From: JAEUHO01 sp046350655
GTDB taxonomy: Bacteria > Planctomycetota > PLA2 > JAEUHO01
Assembly: GCA_046350655.1 (NCBI GenBank)
Contig: JAXMAB010000004.1
Coordinates: forward strand, 62,001-126,000
Length of the DNA: 64,000 bases
Reading direction: 5' to 3'
The first letter of the stretch is position 1. Each line of letters starts with the position of its first letter. The translations under genes and the position numbers were made by a program. Of the stretch, positions 15,416-24,558 are shown in pieces. A model generated the notes under the pieces. It was not told where the DNA came from, searched no databases, and saw only the letters and a list, made by a program, of their open reading frames with translations.

Positions 15416-17824
15416 ATGACGGCTCGGATCGGACGGCGGTTCGCCACAGCCCCCGCGCTCGCCTTCGTCTCCTTGGCTGCGCTCGTCGCGAGCCTCGGTG
15501 TTCCCTCGGTTTTCGCCGACGACCCGCCGCCGCCGGCCGCGCCCGCGGTTCCCGCGCCGCCGCCGATCCCGCCCGCCCCGCCGGAGGCCGGCACCGCGAC
15601 GTCGACGATGGTTCCCCCGCCCCCGAACGGGCCCACGGTCCCGCCCCCGACCCCCGCCCCGACCGACGCTCCGACGTCCGCGCCCGCGTTGCCGGCGCCG
15701 TCGGGCCCGAACGTCCCCGTCGCGACGACCGAGATCCGTCCCCGGCCGCCGGCCCCGCCGCCGCCCGAGATGGACATGCCGACGTGGGACCTCTTCTACA
15801 AGTCCCGTGGCGTGTGCCTGCCGCCGCCGCCCCCGCCGCCGGACCCGTTCGAGTGCCGGCCCATCGACCTGCGGCCGGACCGGCTCGTGTCGGCGGACCA
15901 GCGCGTGAAGGAGGTGCGGCGCGTCCCGCAGTGGGTCGACGTCGTGCGCCGACAGGACGTGACGGAGTGGCGTCCGCTCGGGCTCGGCGACCTGATGCGG
16001 CGCTTCCCGAACGTGATGATCGGCGACGGCGGCAGCCCGTTCCAGGCGCTGCCGATCATCCGTGGCCTCGGCGGCGACCGCGTGCGGATCATGACGGACG
16101 GCGTCTGGCCGTCGACGCAGGCGCTCGGGCCGTTCGGCAGCACGCTCGGCCTGTGGGACCCGGAGACGGCGGAGCGCGTCGAGGTCTATCACGGGCCCGG
16201 CGCGTACCTGCGCGGCGCGGAGGCCGGCGGCGGCGTCATCAACGTCGTGCCGCGGCGCCCGCACCGGCACGAGTGCCTGTCGGACGCGTGGCTCGAGGAG
16301 TCGACGGCGTACCGCTCGGCCGACAACGCGTTCCGCCAGCGCGTGGGCGCCGACTTCGGGCAGGGGCGCGTCGCGGGCCTCGTCGGGGCGACGTACGAGA
16401 ACCACGACGACCGCGAGACGGCCGACGGCACGCTCGACCCGTCGTCGTACGAGTGGCTCGGCGTGGACGCGGCCGTCGACTACTTCCTCGACAACCAGTC
16501 CACGCTCGGCTTCACGGGCCAGTACGTGAAGGCCAAGGACATCAAGAGCCCGATCGGCGGCGGCGACCTGCTCACGCAGCCCGAGTACGAGCGCCTGTTC
16601 CTCGGCATGACGCTGTCGTCGCTCGACATGGGCACGTACTTCCACGGCGCGCGCGCGACGGTCACGTTCGACTCGTTCGTGCAGCAGGACGACGCGCAGA
16701 CGAACCTCTCGCTGACCGACGGCATCTCGGCGAAGGACGACGTCAAGCGCTTCGACTTCCACCTCGCGGGCAACCTCTACCTCTGGGACTGCCACGACAC
16801 GTGGGCCGAGGTGTCGGTCGGGTACGCGCACCTCGAGCGCACCGAGGCCATCCTCTGCCTCAACCTCGTCGACACGGACCACGTCGAGGCGGTGAAGAAC
16901 CTCGGCATCTTCACGAACGCGGTCCCCGGCACCTGCGTGGACGGCGTCGCGACGCTGCAGGCCGAGGAGATCCGCGTGAAGGCCCTCATCGAGGACGAGT
17001 GGCACTCGGCCTGCTGGGACTTCCACGCGGGCGCGCGCATCGACGTGCAGTACCTCGACGACGACCGCACGGGCGAGGACACGCTCGAGGTCATCGGCGG
17101 CGTCGCGGGCGGCGTCGCGCGGCACCTCTCGACCTGCTGGACCGTGTACGGCAACGGCTCGTTCGGCCAGCGCTTCCCGAGCATCCACGAGCTCTACAGC
17201 GTCTCGATCCTCGACGGCGTGACGGTCTTCGGCAACCCGGACCTCGACCCCGAGACCGCGTGGAACGTCGAGGTCGGCTTCAAGTACGGCAGCGACAACC
17301 ACTCGACGGCCCAGCTCGCCGGCTTCGTCCACGGCATCGACGACTTCATCGGGCGGCGCGCCGTGGGCGCCGACGAGCTCTGGGACTCGCTCGGCGACGT
17401 CCTGCTGGCGGGCGTCGAGGCGACGGGCTCGTGGCGGCCGAACGGGTGCTGCTGCGAGGGCCTCGAGTTCTTCGGCATGCTCGGCAGCACCTGGAGCGAC
17501 GACGAGGACATCGTCGCGAGCGTGCCGTTCCACGGCCGCGTGGGCGCGCGGCTCTCGACCAACTACGGCCCGGGCTGCGGCCTGCGGCGCTGGTTCGTCG
17601 AGGCGTCGGCCCGCGGCGCCGCCGAGAGCGGCTTCCGCGCGGACGACGACGCGTTCGTCACGTCCGAGCTGCTCGCCGGCGCGAGCTTCGGCTTCGGCGG
17701 TCGCCGCGTCGGCACGCTGACGATCGGCGGCGTGAACCTGTTCGACGAGGCCTACACCGAGCCCTTCGCGCGCCTGCCCGCCCACGGCCGCAGCCTGATC
17801 GCGTCGCTCTCCTTCGACTTCTGA
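15416..17824 (+). CDS. TonB-dependent outer-membrane receptor
   Basis: 802 residues. A signal peptide ending at VFADDP is followed by a Pro-rich stretch (about residues 40-150), a plug domain (LGDLMRRFPNVMIGDGG, LPIIRGLGGDRVRIMTDG) and a beta barrel that ends in Phe (SLSFDF), as expected for BamA-inserted barrels. Such receptors import metal chelates, vitamins or sugars using TonB energy. The substrate cannot be told here. The RBS GGAGG precedes ATG 15416. Cys pairs in the barrel (CC, CCC near NGCCCEGLEF) are unusual for this family. No TonB/ExbB/ExbD genes are in the window. Confidence 0.87.
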   Translation: MTARIGRRFATAPALAFVSLAALVASLGVPSVFADDPPPPAAPAVPAPPPIPPAPPEAGTATSTMVPPPPNGPTVPPPTPAPTDAPTSAPALPAPSGPNVPVATTEIRPRPPAPPPPEMDMPTWDLFYKSRGVCLPPPPPPPDPFECRPIDLRPDRLVSADQRVKEVRRVPQWVDVVRRQDVTEWRPLGLGDLMRRFPNVMIGDGGSPFQALPIIRGLGGDRVRIMTDGVWPSTQALGPFGSTLGLWDPETAERVEVYHGPGAYLRGAEAGGGVINVVPRRPHRHECLSDAWLEESTAYRSADNAFRQRVGADFGQGRVAGLVGATYENHDDRETADGTLDPSSYEWLGVDAAVDYFLDNQSTLGFTGQYVKAKDIKSPIGGGDLLTQPEYERLFLGMTLSSLDMGTYFHGARATVTFDSFVQQDDAQTNLSLTDGISAKDDVKRFDFHLAGNLYLWDCHDTWAEVSVGYAHLERTEAILCLNLVDTDHVEAVKNLGIFTNAVPGTCVDGVATLQAEEIRVKALIEDEWHSACWDFHAGARIDVQYLDDDRTGEDTLEVIGGVAGGVARHLSTCWTVYGNGSFGQRFPSIHELYSVSILDGVTVFGNPDLDPETAWNVEVGFKYGSDNHSTAQLAGFVHGIDDFIGRRAVGADELWDSLGDVLLAGVEATGSWRPNGCCCEGLEFFGMLGSTWSDDEDIVASVPFHGRVGARLSTNYGPGCGLRRWFVEASARGAAESGFRADDDAFVTSELLAGASFGFGGRRVGTLTIGGVNLFDEAYTEPFARLPAHGRSLIASLSFDF

Positions 17825-17882
17825 CGCGCGATCCCCTCTCCGGTACGCGAGGCCCGGCGGCCGGCGGGCCTCGCGTCCCGTG
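17822..17882 (+). terminator. GC-rich hairpin starting at the receptor stop codon
   Basis: Right after the TGA the sequence GGTACGCGAGGCCCG folds back on CGGGCCTCGCGT. The 35 bases beginning with the stop codon recur nearly identically after psd at 57795-57829. The hairpin is strong but has no T-run, so termination is inferred from position. Confidence 0.55.
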
Positions 17883-17889
17883 GATCGCC

Positions 17890-17990
17890 GATCCGCCAAT
17901 ATGTGCCGGTCGATTACTGGCGGATTCTCCCCCGGTCGAATCCGCCAATCCGTGCCGGTCGAATATTGGCGGGTCGAATGTCGGCGGATG
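17890..17990 (+). repeat. Two palindromes with GCCGGTC centre plus a half copy
   Basis: 17890-17925 (arms GATCCGCCAAT.. / ..TGGCGGAT) and about 17938-17975 (arms ATCCGCCAATccg / aATATTGGCGGGT) share the constant centre GTGCCGGTCGA. A further arm (TCGGCGGATG) ends at 17990. The arms differ from copy to copy but stay largely complementary. Confidence 0.75.
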
Positions 17991-18055
17991 CGCGTCGTCG
18001 TGGCGTGATCCGCGGAGCGGCGGGGGACCGCGCGTCCCGGCGCCGCGGCCGGGGC

Positions 18056-18061
18056 TATGCT
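18056..18061 (+). promoter_or_regulatory. -10-like TATGCT, leaderless position
   Basis: GGCTATGCT ends 8 nt before ATG 18070, and no Shine-Dalgarno fits this gap usefully. Transcription would begin at about the A of the start codon. Confidence 0.45.
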
Positions 18062-18069
18062 CGGAGACG

Positions 18070-19245
18070 ATGTCTTCCCCGGCGCTCGGTGGTGATCTCG
18101 TCCTCGCGGCGCGGCCCGTGACGCCGGAGGCGTTCGCGCCGTACGGGCGGATGGTCGCGGCCGGCGACCGGGTGAAGCTGGGGAACAAGGCCGCCTCGGT
18201 GCTGGTCGCGCTCGACCCCCGCGAGGTCGGCCCGCGCCGCGTGCTGACGCTCCAGCGGTTCGTCGGCGCCAAGCGGCTCCTCGTGCCGCTCGCGGCCGAC
18301 GGGTTCCTGCTCGTCGTCGCGGGCGCGGGCGACCCGCCCGCCGGCCCGGCCGCGGCCTACCTCGTGCGCGGCGGGACGGGGGTCGTCCTCGACGCGGGCG
18401 TGTGGCACGCCGGGCCGTACCCGCTCACCGACGGGACCGTCCTCGAGGCCGTCGAGGTGACCGGCCCCGCCGACCACGTGGACCGGTGCAGCGTGCTCGA
18501 CGCGTTCGGGGCCGAGGGCCTCCGGCTCATGACGTCCGACGAGGAGGGCGCGCCCGGCACCGGCCTCGACCTGGCCGACGACCTAGCGATCACGCTGGCG
18601 GAAGGGCTCCGCGGCCGGCTGGCGCTCGGATGCCTCGCGTTCGACGGGCTCACCGTCGGCGACGCCGACGACGCGTTGCGCGAGGAGGGCGACCGCCTCG
18701 AGGCCGCGCTGCGCGCGCAGTGGGGCGGCGAGACCTCGCCGTCGGAGATCCCCGCGCTGAAGCCGGTGCGCGACCTGTACCGGGCGCTCGGGCTCGACCC
18801 GACGAAGACGCGCCCCGCGAGCGAGGCCCTGCTGCGCCGCGTGCTGCAGGGCCGCCCGCTCTACCGCGTGAACAGCCTCGTGGACGCCATGAACCTCTGC
18901 TCGCTGACGACGCTCGTCCCGTTCGGCGTGTACGACCGGGCCCGCATCGTCGCGCCGGTGATGCTGCGGTTCGGGTCGGTCGGCGAGGGCTACGAGGGCA
19001 TCGGCCGCGGGCGCGTCGGCGTCGAGGGCAAACCCGTCCTCGTCGACCGCGACGGCCCGTTCGGCAACCCCACCGCCGACTCGCTCCGCACCAGCGTCGG
19101 CCACGGCACCACCAAGGCCCTCGTCGTCCTCTACCTGCCGCCCACCGTGGACGCCGCCCACGTGGACCGCTTCCTCGGCGCCGCCTCGGCCGCGGTGGTC
19201 CGCGCGTGCGGCGGGGCCGAGACCGGCCGCCGGGTCGTGCGATGA
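18070..19245 (+). CDS. Ureidoglycolate-lyase-like domain fused to tRNA-editing B3/B4 domain
   Basis: 391 residues. Residues 10-150 resemble the AllA/ureidoglycolate lyase cupin (VTPEAFAPYGRMV, LVVAGAGDP, GVVLDAGVWHAGPYPL). Residues 230-385 match the B3/B4 domain of the phenylalanyl-tRNA synthetase beta chain and its free-standing relatives (VRDLYRALGLDPTKTRP, SEALLRRVLQG, YRVNSLVDAMNLCSL, VPFGVYD). B3/B4 proteins hydrolyse misacylated tRNA or related compounds. The fusion is not one I know as standard. Two separate genes joined by an assembly error is unlikely, because the linker is in frame and alanine-rich like the rest. The stop overlaps the ATG of the next gene. Confidence 0.78.
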   Translation: MSSPALGGDLVLAARPVTPEAFAPYGRMVAAGDRVKLGNKAASVLVALDPREVGPRRVLTLQRFVGAKRLLVPLAADGFLLVVAGAGDPPAGPAAAYLVRGGTGVVLDAGVWHAGPYPLTDGTVLEAVEVTGPADHVDRCSVLDAFGAEGLRLMTSDEEGAPGTGLDLADDLAITLAEGLRGRLALGCLAFDGLTVGDADDALREEGDRLEAALRAQWGGETSPSEIPALKPVRDLYRALGLDPTKTRPASEALLRRVLQGRPLYRVNSLVDAMNLCSLTTLVPFGVYDRARIVAPVMLRFGSVGEGYEGIGRGRVGVEGKPVLVDRDGPFGNPTADSLRTSVGHGTTKALVVLYLPPTVDAAHVDRFLGAASAAVVRACGGAETGRRVVR

Positions 19246-19706
19246 CCTTCAAGCCGCGCAGGATCCCGACGGTCTCCCTCGAGGCCCCGCTCGAGCGGCG
19301 GTGGGAGGTGATGGGCGAGGAAGAGGCCGCCCGCCTCCACGCCCGACGGCAGGAGGAGGCCGTCCGCTTCTCCTGGCGCGCCCCGCGCATCAAGAAGCGC
19401 GCGTTCCGCTGCTTCGTGCTCACGCCGATCGGCTTCATGGTGCTCGGCTGGTGCTTCGTGGGCGGGAACCTCCGCACGGCCGCCGTCTTCTTCGGCGTCG
19501 GGTTCCCCCTGGGCGGGCTGACCTTCTTCCTCCGCCCGACCGACTACCTCTCCGGGCTCCTGTACGCGATCTGCGGCGTCGCCGCGACCGCGATCGCCTC
19601 GCGCGCGCACCCGATCACGCTGCTGATGGTCGCGATGCTCTGCGGCAGCATCGGCATCGCGATGGGCCGGGCGGAGCTCGACCGCCGCATGGACCTCGAG
19701 GACTGA
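19242..19706 (+). CDS. Small multi-pass membrane protein
   Basis: 154 residues with a basic cytoplasmic N-terminus (about 65 residues) and four hydrophobic helices (CFVLTPIGFMVLGWCFVGG, AAVFFGVGFPLGGLTFF, GLLYAICGVAATAIA, TLLMVAMLCGSIGIAMG). ATG 19242 overlaps the TGA of the preceding fusion gene, so it is translationally coupled to it. No family was recognised. Confidence 0.7.
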   Translation: MTFKPRRIPTVSLEAPLERRWEVMGEEEAARLHARRQEEAVRFSWRAPRIKKRAFRCFVLTPIGFMVLGWCFVGGNLRTAAVFFGVGFPLGGLTFFLRPTDYLSGLLYAICGVAATAIASRAHPITLLMVAMLCGSIGIAMGRAELDRRMDLED

Positions 19707-19947
19707 CCCCCCGCGGGGGACGGCAAGCCCGGTCCATTCACGAGGGATGAGCGGCGCCGGGGGCTGAACGATTTTCGGTGGCCGGTTGGGGGCGATGGAT
19801 GCGACCCGGGCGCGGCGCGGAGGCGACGACCGCGTGTTCCTGCACCACATGGGATGAGAGGCAGGTCCCCCTGACGGGGTAGCCCATCAGGGCCCCCCAG
19901 GTGCCAACGGCGAGCTCGCGGGGCGGCTCAACTACGGAGGACCTGCC

Positions 19948-21060
19948 ATGGACGACACTAGCACCGTGGCGGTGGAGGTGACATTGGGCGTGGACCTGGG
20001 TGACCGGGTGTCCTACGCCTGCGCCCTCGACCAGCGGACCGGCCACGTACTGGAGCGATTCCGGGTCGCCTCGACGCGCGAGGCGTTCCTGGGGGTCTTC
20101 GTCCCTCGGTGTCCGACCCGGCTGGTGGTGGAGGCCGGGACCCACTCGGGCTGGGCCAGTCGCCTCCTTCGCGCCGCGGGATACGACGTGATCGTGGCCA
20201 ACCCTCGACGGGTGCGCCTGATCGGGTCGAGTCGGCGCAAGAGCGACCGGATGGACGCGGAGTTGCTGGCGCGCCTGGGGCGGGCCGACCCGAAGTTGCT
20301 CTTCCCGATCCGGCACCGCGACGCGCAGCACCACGAGCACTTGGCGGTGTTGCGTTCTCGCAGGCTCCTCGTCGAGAAGCGATCCGCCCTGATCTGCCAC
20401 GTTCGCGGCACCCTGAAGGCGATGGGTGAGCGCGCGCCGACGACCTCCACGGAAGCGTTCCCGCGTCGGGTTCGTGAGGCGGTCTGCGAGGAGAGCGTGC
20501 GCATGCTCGAGCCTATCCTCCAAACGCTGGACGGGCTGACCGAGACGATCCGCAGCTACGACGACACGATCGAACGTCTGGGTGCGGAGACCTACCCCGT
20601 GACCCGCCGGCTCCAACTCATCGAGGGCGTCGGACCGCTCACGGCCTTGGCCTTCGTACTGGTCGTGGAGGACCCGTTCCGATTCGCGCACGCCCGGTCC
20701 GTGGGAGCCTTCGTCGGGCTCTGCCCGGGCCTAAGCCAGTCGGGCGACATCAACCCACAACTCCCCATCACCAAGACCGGGGACCAGATGCTGCGCTGCC
20801 TGCTCGTCGGAGCCGCGCAGTACATCCTCGGGCCGTTCGCGACGGACAGCACCTTGCGCCGCTATGGACAGCGCCTGATGGTCGTGGGCGGCCGGGCGGC
20901 CAAGAAGCGCGCCGTGGTGGCGGTGGCGCGCAAGCTCGCCGTGCTGCTGCTCCACCTCTGGCGTCACCCGGACGAGACCTACGACGCGTTGTACGACGCC
21001 CCACCGCTTCCGGCGCTGGGGACCCTGGACCCGAACTCGACCACGGAGGACCCTGCATGA
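19948..21060 (+). CDS. IS110-family DEDD transposase
   Basis: 370 residues. The RuvC-like DEDD catalytic set is visible: Asp16 in GVDLGD, Glu62 in LVVEAGTHSG, and KSDRMDAELL with Asp100 and Asp103. The C-terminal Transposase_20 domain starts near LQLIEGVGPLTALAFV and contains the serine region CPGLSQSGD. In this family the enzyme works with a noncoding RNA from the element itself to choose donor and target. The RBS GGAGG lies 8 nt before ATG 19948. The protein appears intact, so the element could still be active. Confidence 0.93.
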   Translation: MDDTSTVAVEVTLGVDLGDRVSYACALDQRTGHVLERFRVASTREAFLGVFVPRCPTRLVVEAGTHSGWASRLLRAAGYDVIVANPRRVRLIGSSRRKSDRMDAELLARLGRADPKLLFPIRHRDAQHHEHLAVLRSRRLLVEKRSALICHVRGTLKAMGERAPTTSTEAFPRRVREAVCEESVRMLEPILQTLDGLTETIRSYDDTIERLGAETYPVTRRLQLIEGVGPLTALAFVLVVEDPFRFAHARSVGAFVGLCPGLSQSGDINPQLPITKTGDQMLRCLLVGAAQYILGPFATDSTLRRYGQRLMVVGGRAAKKRAVVAVARKLAVLLLHLWRHPDETYDALYDAPPLPALGTLDPNSTTEDPA

Positions 21061-21363
21061 GCCATGGCTCGGGCTGCCGCCGGCGGCGCGCCCGCCCCTG
21101 ACCGGGACGGCCCCCTCCCCGCGCCCGACATGCCGATCCCGGGCGACTGCGTCCTTGGCGTTGAGCGTCCTTCGAGGCTCAGACCTTGCCGGACAGCTCG
21201 TGTACCACCTTCGCAGCGCCCCCCTTCATGCGGAACCCAGCATGCACCACCCCGGTGACCCGGGACGAGTGCGGATAGAACCAAGGCGGAAGGGTCAGGG
21301 CGGCGGGGCTGGAACCGGAAGGCAAGGCGCTACCGCCACGGCGTCCGCGCAGAAATTCTCTTG
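21061..21363 (+). ncRNA. Candidate guide RNA (seekRNA/bridge-RNA type) of the IS1111-like element
   Basis: The 300 bp between the transposase stop and the right inverted repeat hold no plausible gene but at least three hairpins: TGAGC/GCTCA (21162-21166 with 21177-21181), CATGC/GCATG (21227-21231 with 21240-21244) and CCCGG/CCGGG (21251-21264). In IS1111 relatives the targeting RNA is encoded here. Its exact ends and guide loops were not determined. Confidence 0.5.
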
Positions 21364-21374
21364 CTGCCTCTCAT

Positions 21375-21774
21375 AGAACGCCGAGGAGCCTCCGCGCCGT
21401 GGCCCACGCGTTCGTTCCCGCCGGCGGCGCTGCGATACGCCCGGGTCGCAGCCGCGGCCCCAACCTCGTCCCCTCGTGCATGGGCCGGGCTCGGCCCGGT
21501 GGCCGTCGCGCCCCCCGGAAATCGGGGACACCTAACGAGTCGTTCGGTACCGAAGTAAGGCAATTGTTTGGTAGTTGTTCGGTTTCGGGTCGGGCGCCGT
21601 CCCCGGTCGCGGTGCGGCGTCGGCGCGGGCCCAACGGTCCCGGCGCGGGCCGCGGATCCGTCCGGGCCCGGTACACTTCGCCCCTTTCCGGGCCTGCCGT
21701 GGGGGGCCTGGACGCCTCATCCCGGGCGCGTCGCGCCTGGGACCCACCGGACCCCGCGGACGAGGACCTCGAAG
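21375..21774 (+). other. Intergenic region upstream of the TPR/DUF2325 gene
   Basis: No gene is seen. The stretch includes an unusually A+T-rich patch at about 21536-21592 and a -10-like TACACT at 21672-21677 (context GGTACACTTCG), which would give a leader of roughly 90 nt to the downstream gene. Confidence 0.4.
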
Positions 21775-24523
21775 ATGACCTGGAAGACCGAGATCGACCG
21801 GACGGTGCACGAGGCGCTTCGGCGCGCGTTCGACGACCGGCGCAGCGACGGCAGCCGCGCGATCGCGCTCGCCAACGATTTCGTGGCGCTCGCGCCGGCG
21901 CGCGAGCAGAGCCACTTCGCGCTCGGCCTGGTGGAGGAGCTGACCCACCTGCGCACGCTGGCCCGCGACGCGGGCGGCCGCGCGCGGCGCCGCGACGGCG
22001 AGCGTCCGGAGGAGTCGCAGCAGGAGGGCGCGCCCGCCCCGACCGACGGCACGGAGGCGGCCGGCGCGGTCGCCGCGGCGACGACGGAGCCGGTCGCGAC
22101 GGAGTCGGTGGCGAGCGGCCCCGACGGCGCGCGGGACGGTCGCCGAGACGGTGGCCGAGAGGGTGGCCGGGACGCCGGCGACGTGGACGAGCGCGAGACG
22201 GGCACGGACACCGACGAGGGGGCACCGGCCGCGGCGCCGCAGACCCTCGCGACGTCGCCCGACGGCCCGTGCGCGCTCTGGCGTTTCCTCGGGCGCCTCG
22301 ACGCCGCGTCGCGCGGCGGTCCGCGCGCGCGCGTGCGCGAGCTGGCCGGTGACGCCGCGATGGAGCTCGCGCTCGCGCGGGGCGCCGAGGGCCGCATGGC
22401 CCTGCGCGCCGTCTCGCGTGCGCTGCTGTTCGGCGGCGAGGACGCGCGCGTGTACGACCTCGTGCTGCGGCACCTGAAGGCCACGGGCGACGAGGGCAGC
22501 CGCCGCGACGCCGACGGGCTCGTCGGCGACGCCGCGCGTCATGCCGATGATCTCGCGCGCGACGGCGACGAGGCCGGCGCCAGCGCCGCGCTCGCCCGCG
22601 CGCTGAAGTTCGCGGTCGACGCGGGCCTCGAGGGCCGCGCCGCCGCGAAGGTGCAGCGCAAGGTGGGCCGCGCCCACCAGCTCGCCGGCCGCTGGGCCGA
22701 GGCGAAGCAGGCGTACCAGGACGCGCTCACGCGCCTGTCCGCCGAGGACCGCTACCGCTCGGTGCTCCAGGGCGACCTCGCGCTGGCGGCGCTCGAGGTG
22801 CGCGGCACGCTCGACCTCCTGCCGAAGGAGGGTCGCGGCAACGTCGAGGAGGCCGAGGCGCTGCTCGCGCAGGCCGAGGGCGGCGGCGAGGGCGAGTCGT
22901 ACAACGCGATCTACACGCTGGGCGTGCTCGCGTACGAGCGCGGCGACTTCTCCCGGGCGGCCGATCGGTTCCGCGAGGCCGACCGCCTCATGCGCGAGAC
23001 GCGCGCCAAGGCGCGCATCGTGCACGCCCGCGCCCGGTTCTTCCTCGGCGCGTGCCTGCTCAAGCTCGGCGCGGCCGACGAGGCCCTGCGCGAGGCCGAG
23101 CAGTGCATCACGAAGGACGCGAGCGCCGCGGCGCTCGACGCCTCCGTGAAGGAGCCCGTGTTCGACCTGCTCGCGACGGCGCTGCCGACGGCCCGGATCC
23201 CGGGGCGCGGCGGGCCGCGCGCCGAGGGCGAGGGCCGCGAGGGCGGCCGACGCGAGCGCGGCCGTCGCGGCCGCGACCGTGGCGAGCGCGGGGACCGTGG
23301 CGAGCGCGAGCCCCGCGAGGGCGCGGGCGACGCGCCGGTCGCGGCGGCCGGCGAGGGCGGCGAGGGCCGTCCGGCCGGCGACGGGCGTCCGGAGGCCGCG
23401 GAGCGGCTCGACCGGTACGCGTCCGGTCGCGGCGCGGGCGCGGCGAGCGCGCCCCGAGGCGCGGGGCGACCGCCCCGCGGCCGCTGGCGAGCGTGCCGGC
23501 GGCGAGCGCCCGGGCGGCGAGCGCGGCGAACGTGGGGGCGGGCGTGGCGATCGCGGCGACCGCCGCGGGCGCGGCCCGCGCCACGACGGTTCGCGCGAGG
23601 TGCACCCGGCGCCGGTGCCGGTGGCGGGCGCGGCGCCCGCGTCGCTCGCGGGCGGCTTCCTCGCCACCGCGCGGCGCGTGCTCGACGCCGACCCGCACGG
23701 CGCGCTGAAGGCCGTGGACGACACGTTCCGCAGCCGGCCGACGTTCGAGGAGTGGGCGACGGCGTACCGCATCCGGCTCGAGGCGCTCATCCGCCTCGGC
23801 GAGCGCGGCGAGGCCATGCGCACCTTCGAGCGCTTCCGCGCGAAGATCCACGAGCGCAACCACCCGGAGCGGCTCGAGGAGCTGCTGGTGGACCCCTCGA
23901 GCCCCATGGCCGAGGTGCTCGACGACGCGGCCATGAAGGCCGAGCTGGTCGACCTCTACGGCGCGATGGCCGGGCGCGAGCGCCCGTTCATCGAGGCGGC
24001 GACGGCGCTGGCCGCCCACCACGCCGACCAGGGCACGCCCGCGAGCCTGCGCACGGCGATCTCGCTGCTGCGCGAGGCCGTCGCGCTCGGCGGCGACGAG
24101 GCGCGCGACATGTGGACCGACGTCGCCACGCGGGCCCGCGCCGCGGGCGTCGAGGTGGACGGTCCGTCGCTCGAGGACGTCCGCGCGCGCTTCGAACAGC
24201 GCGGCGGCGCGAAGGTCGTGGTCGTCGGCGGCGACGACGCGTCGCGGGCGCACGGGCCTCGGGTCGAGGACCTGGGGCGTCGCGCGGGCTTCGAGGGCTC
24301 CCTCGTGCTCGGCGGCGCCAAGCCGGCGGCGAAGACGCTGGCCGACGTCGAGGCGCTCGCGCGCGGCGCGGCCGCGATCGTGCTGCTGCACTCGACGACG
24401 CCGGAGCTGCGCGACCAGGTGAAGCGCCTGGCCGCCGACCTCTCCGTGCCGGTCCGCGAGCTGCCCTACGCGGGACCCGCGAGCCTCGAGCCCGAGCTCC
24501 TGACCGAGCTCTCGAACCTCTAG
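21775..24523 (+). CDS. TPR protein with Arg/Gly/Glu-rich linker and C-terminal DUF2325 domain (apparent frameshift)
   Basis: The first part (to about residue 480) is alpha-helical with TPR-like units (AHQLAGRWAEAKQAYQDAL, LGVLAYERGDFSRAADRF). A low-complexity Arg/Gly/Glu region follows (REGGRRERGRRGRDRGERG), and after about 23450-23460 the coding continues in another frame (GERAGGERPGGERGERGG) to a helical part and a DUF2325 domain (KVVVVGGDDASRAHGPRVEDL to AAIVLLHSTTPE). Reading both frames gives about 916 residues. The shift lies in a G/C-rich repetitive tract, so a sequencing error or real slippage are both possible. ATG 21775 has GAGGA upstream. The RG-rich linker suggests nucleic-acid contact, by inference. 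Confidence 0.72.
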
Positions 24524-24558
24524 GCCGCACGGACCCCATCGCCGAACGGAGCCCGCCG

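Larger units (their letters stand above)
19854..21374 (+). mobile_element. IS110-family insertion sequence, IS1111-type
   Basis: An inverted repeat ATGAGAGGCAG (19854-19864) / CTGCCTCTCAT (21364-21374) brackets a single DEDD transposase gene with about 90 bp before it and about 310 bp after it. A short 5' and long 3' noncoding part and subterminal inverted repeats are typical of the IS1111 subgroup. The true ends are probably a few bases outside the repeats. It sits in the intergenic space after 19706. No target duplication was seen, as expected for this family. Confidence 0.75.

Noticed and set aside
14125..18069. Long plus-strand frame running into the AllA-B3/B4 fusion gene
   Set aside because: Before 18070 it is antisense to one gene and out of frame with the TonB-dependent receptor. 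A promoter-like hexamer and the cupin domain start at 18070.
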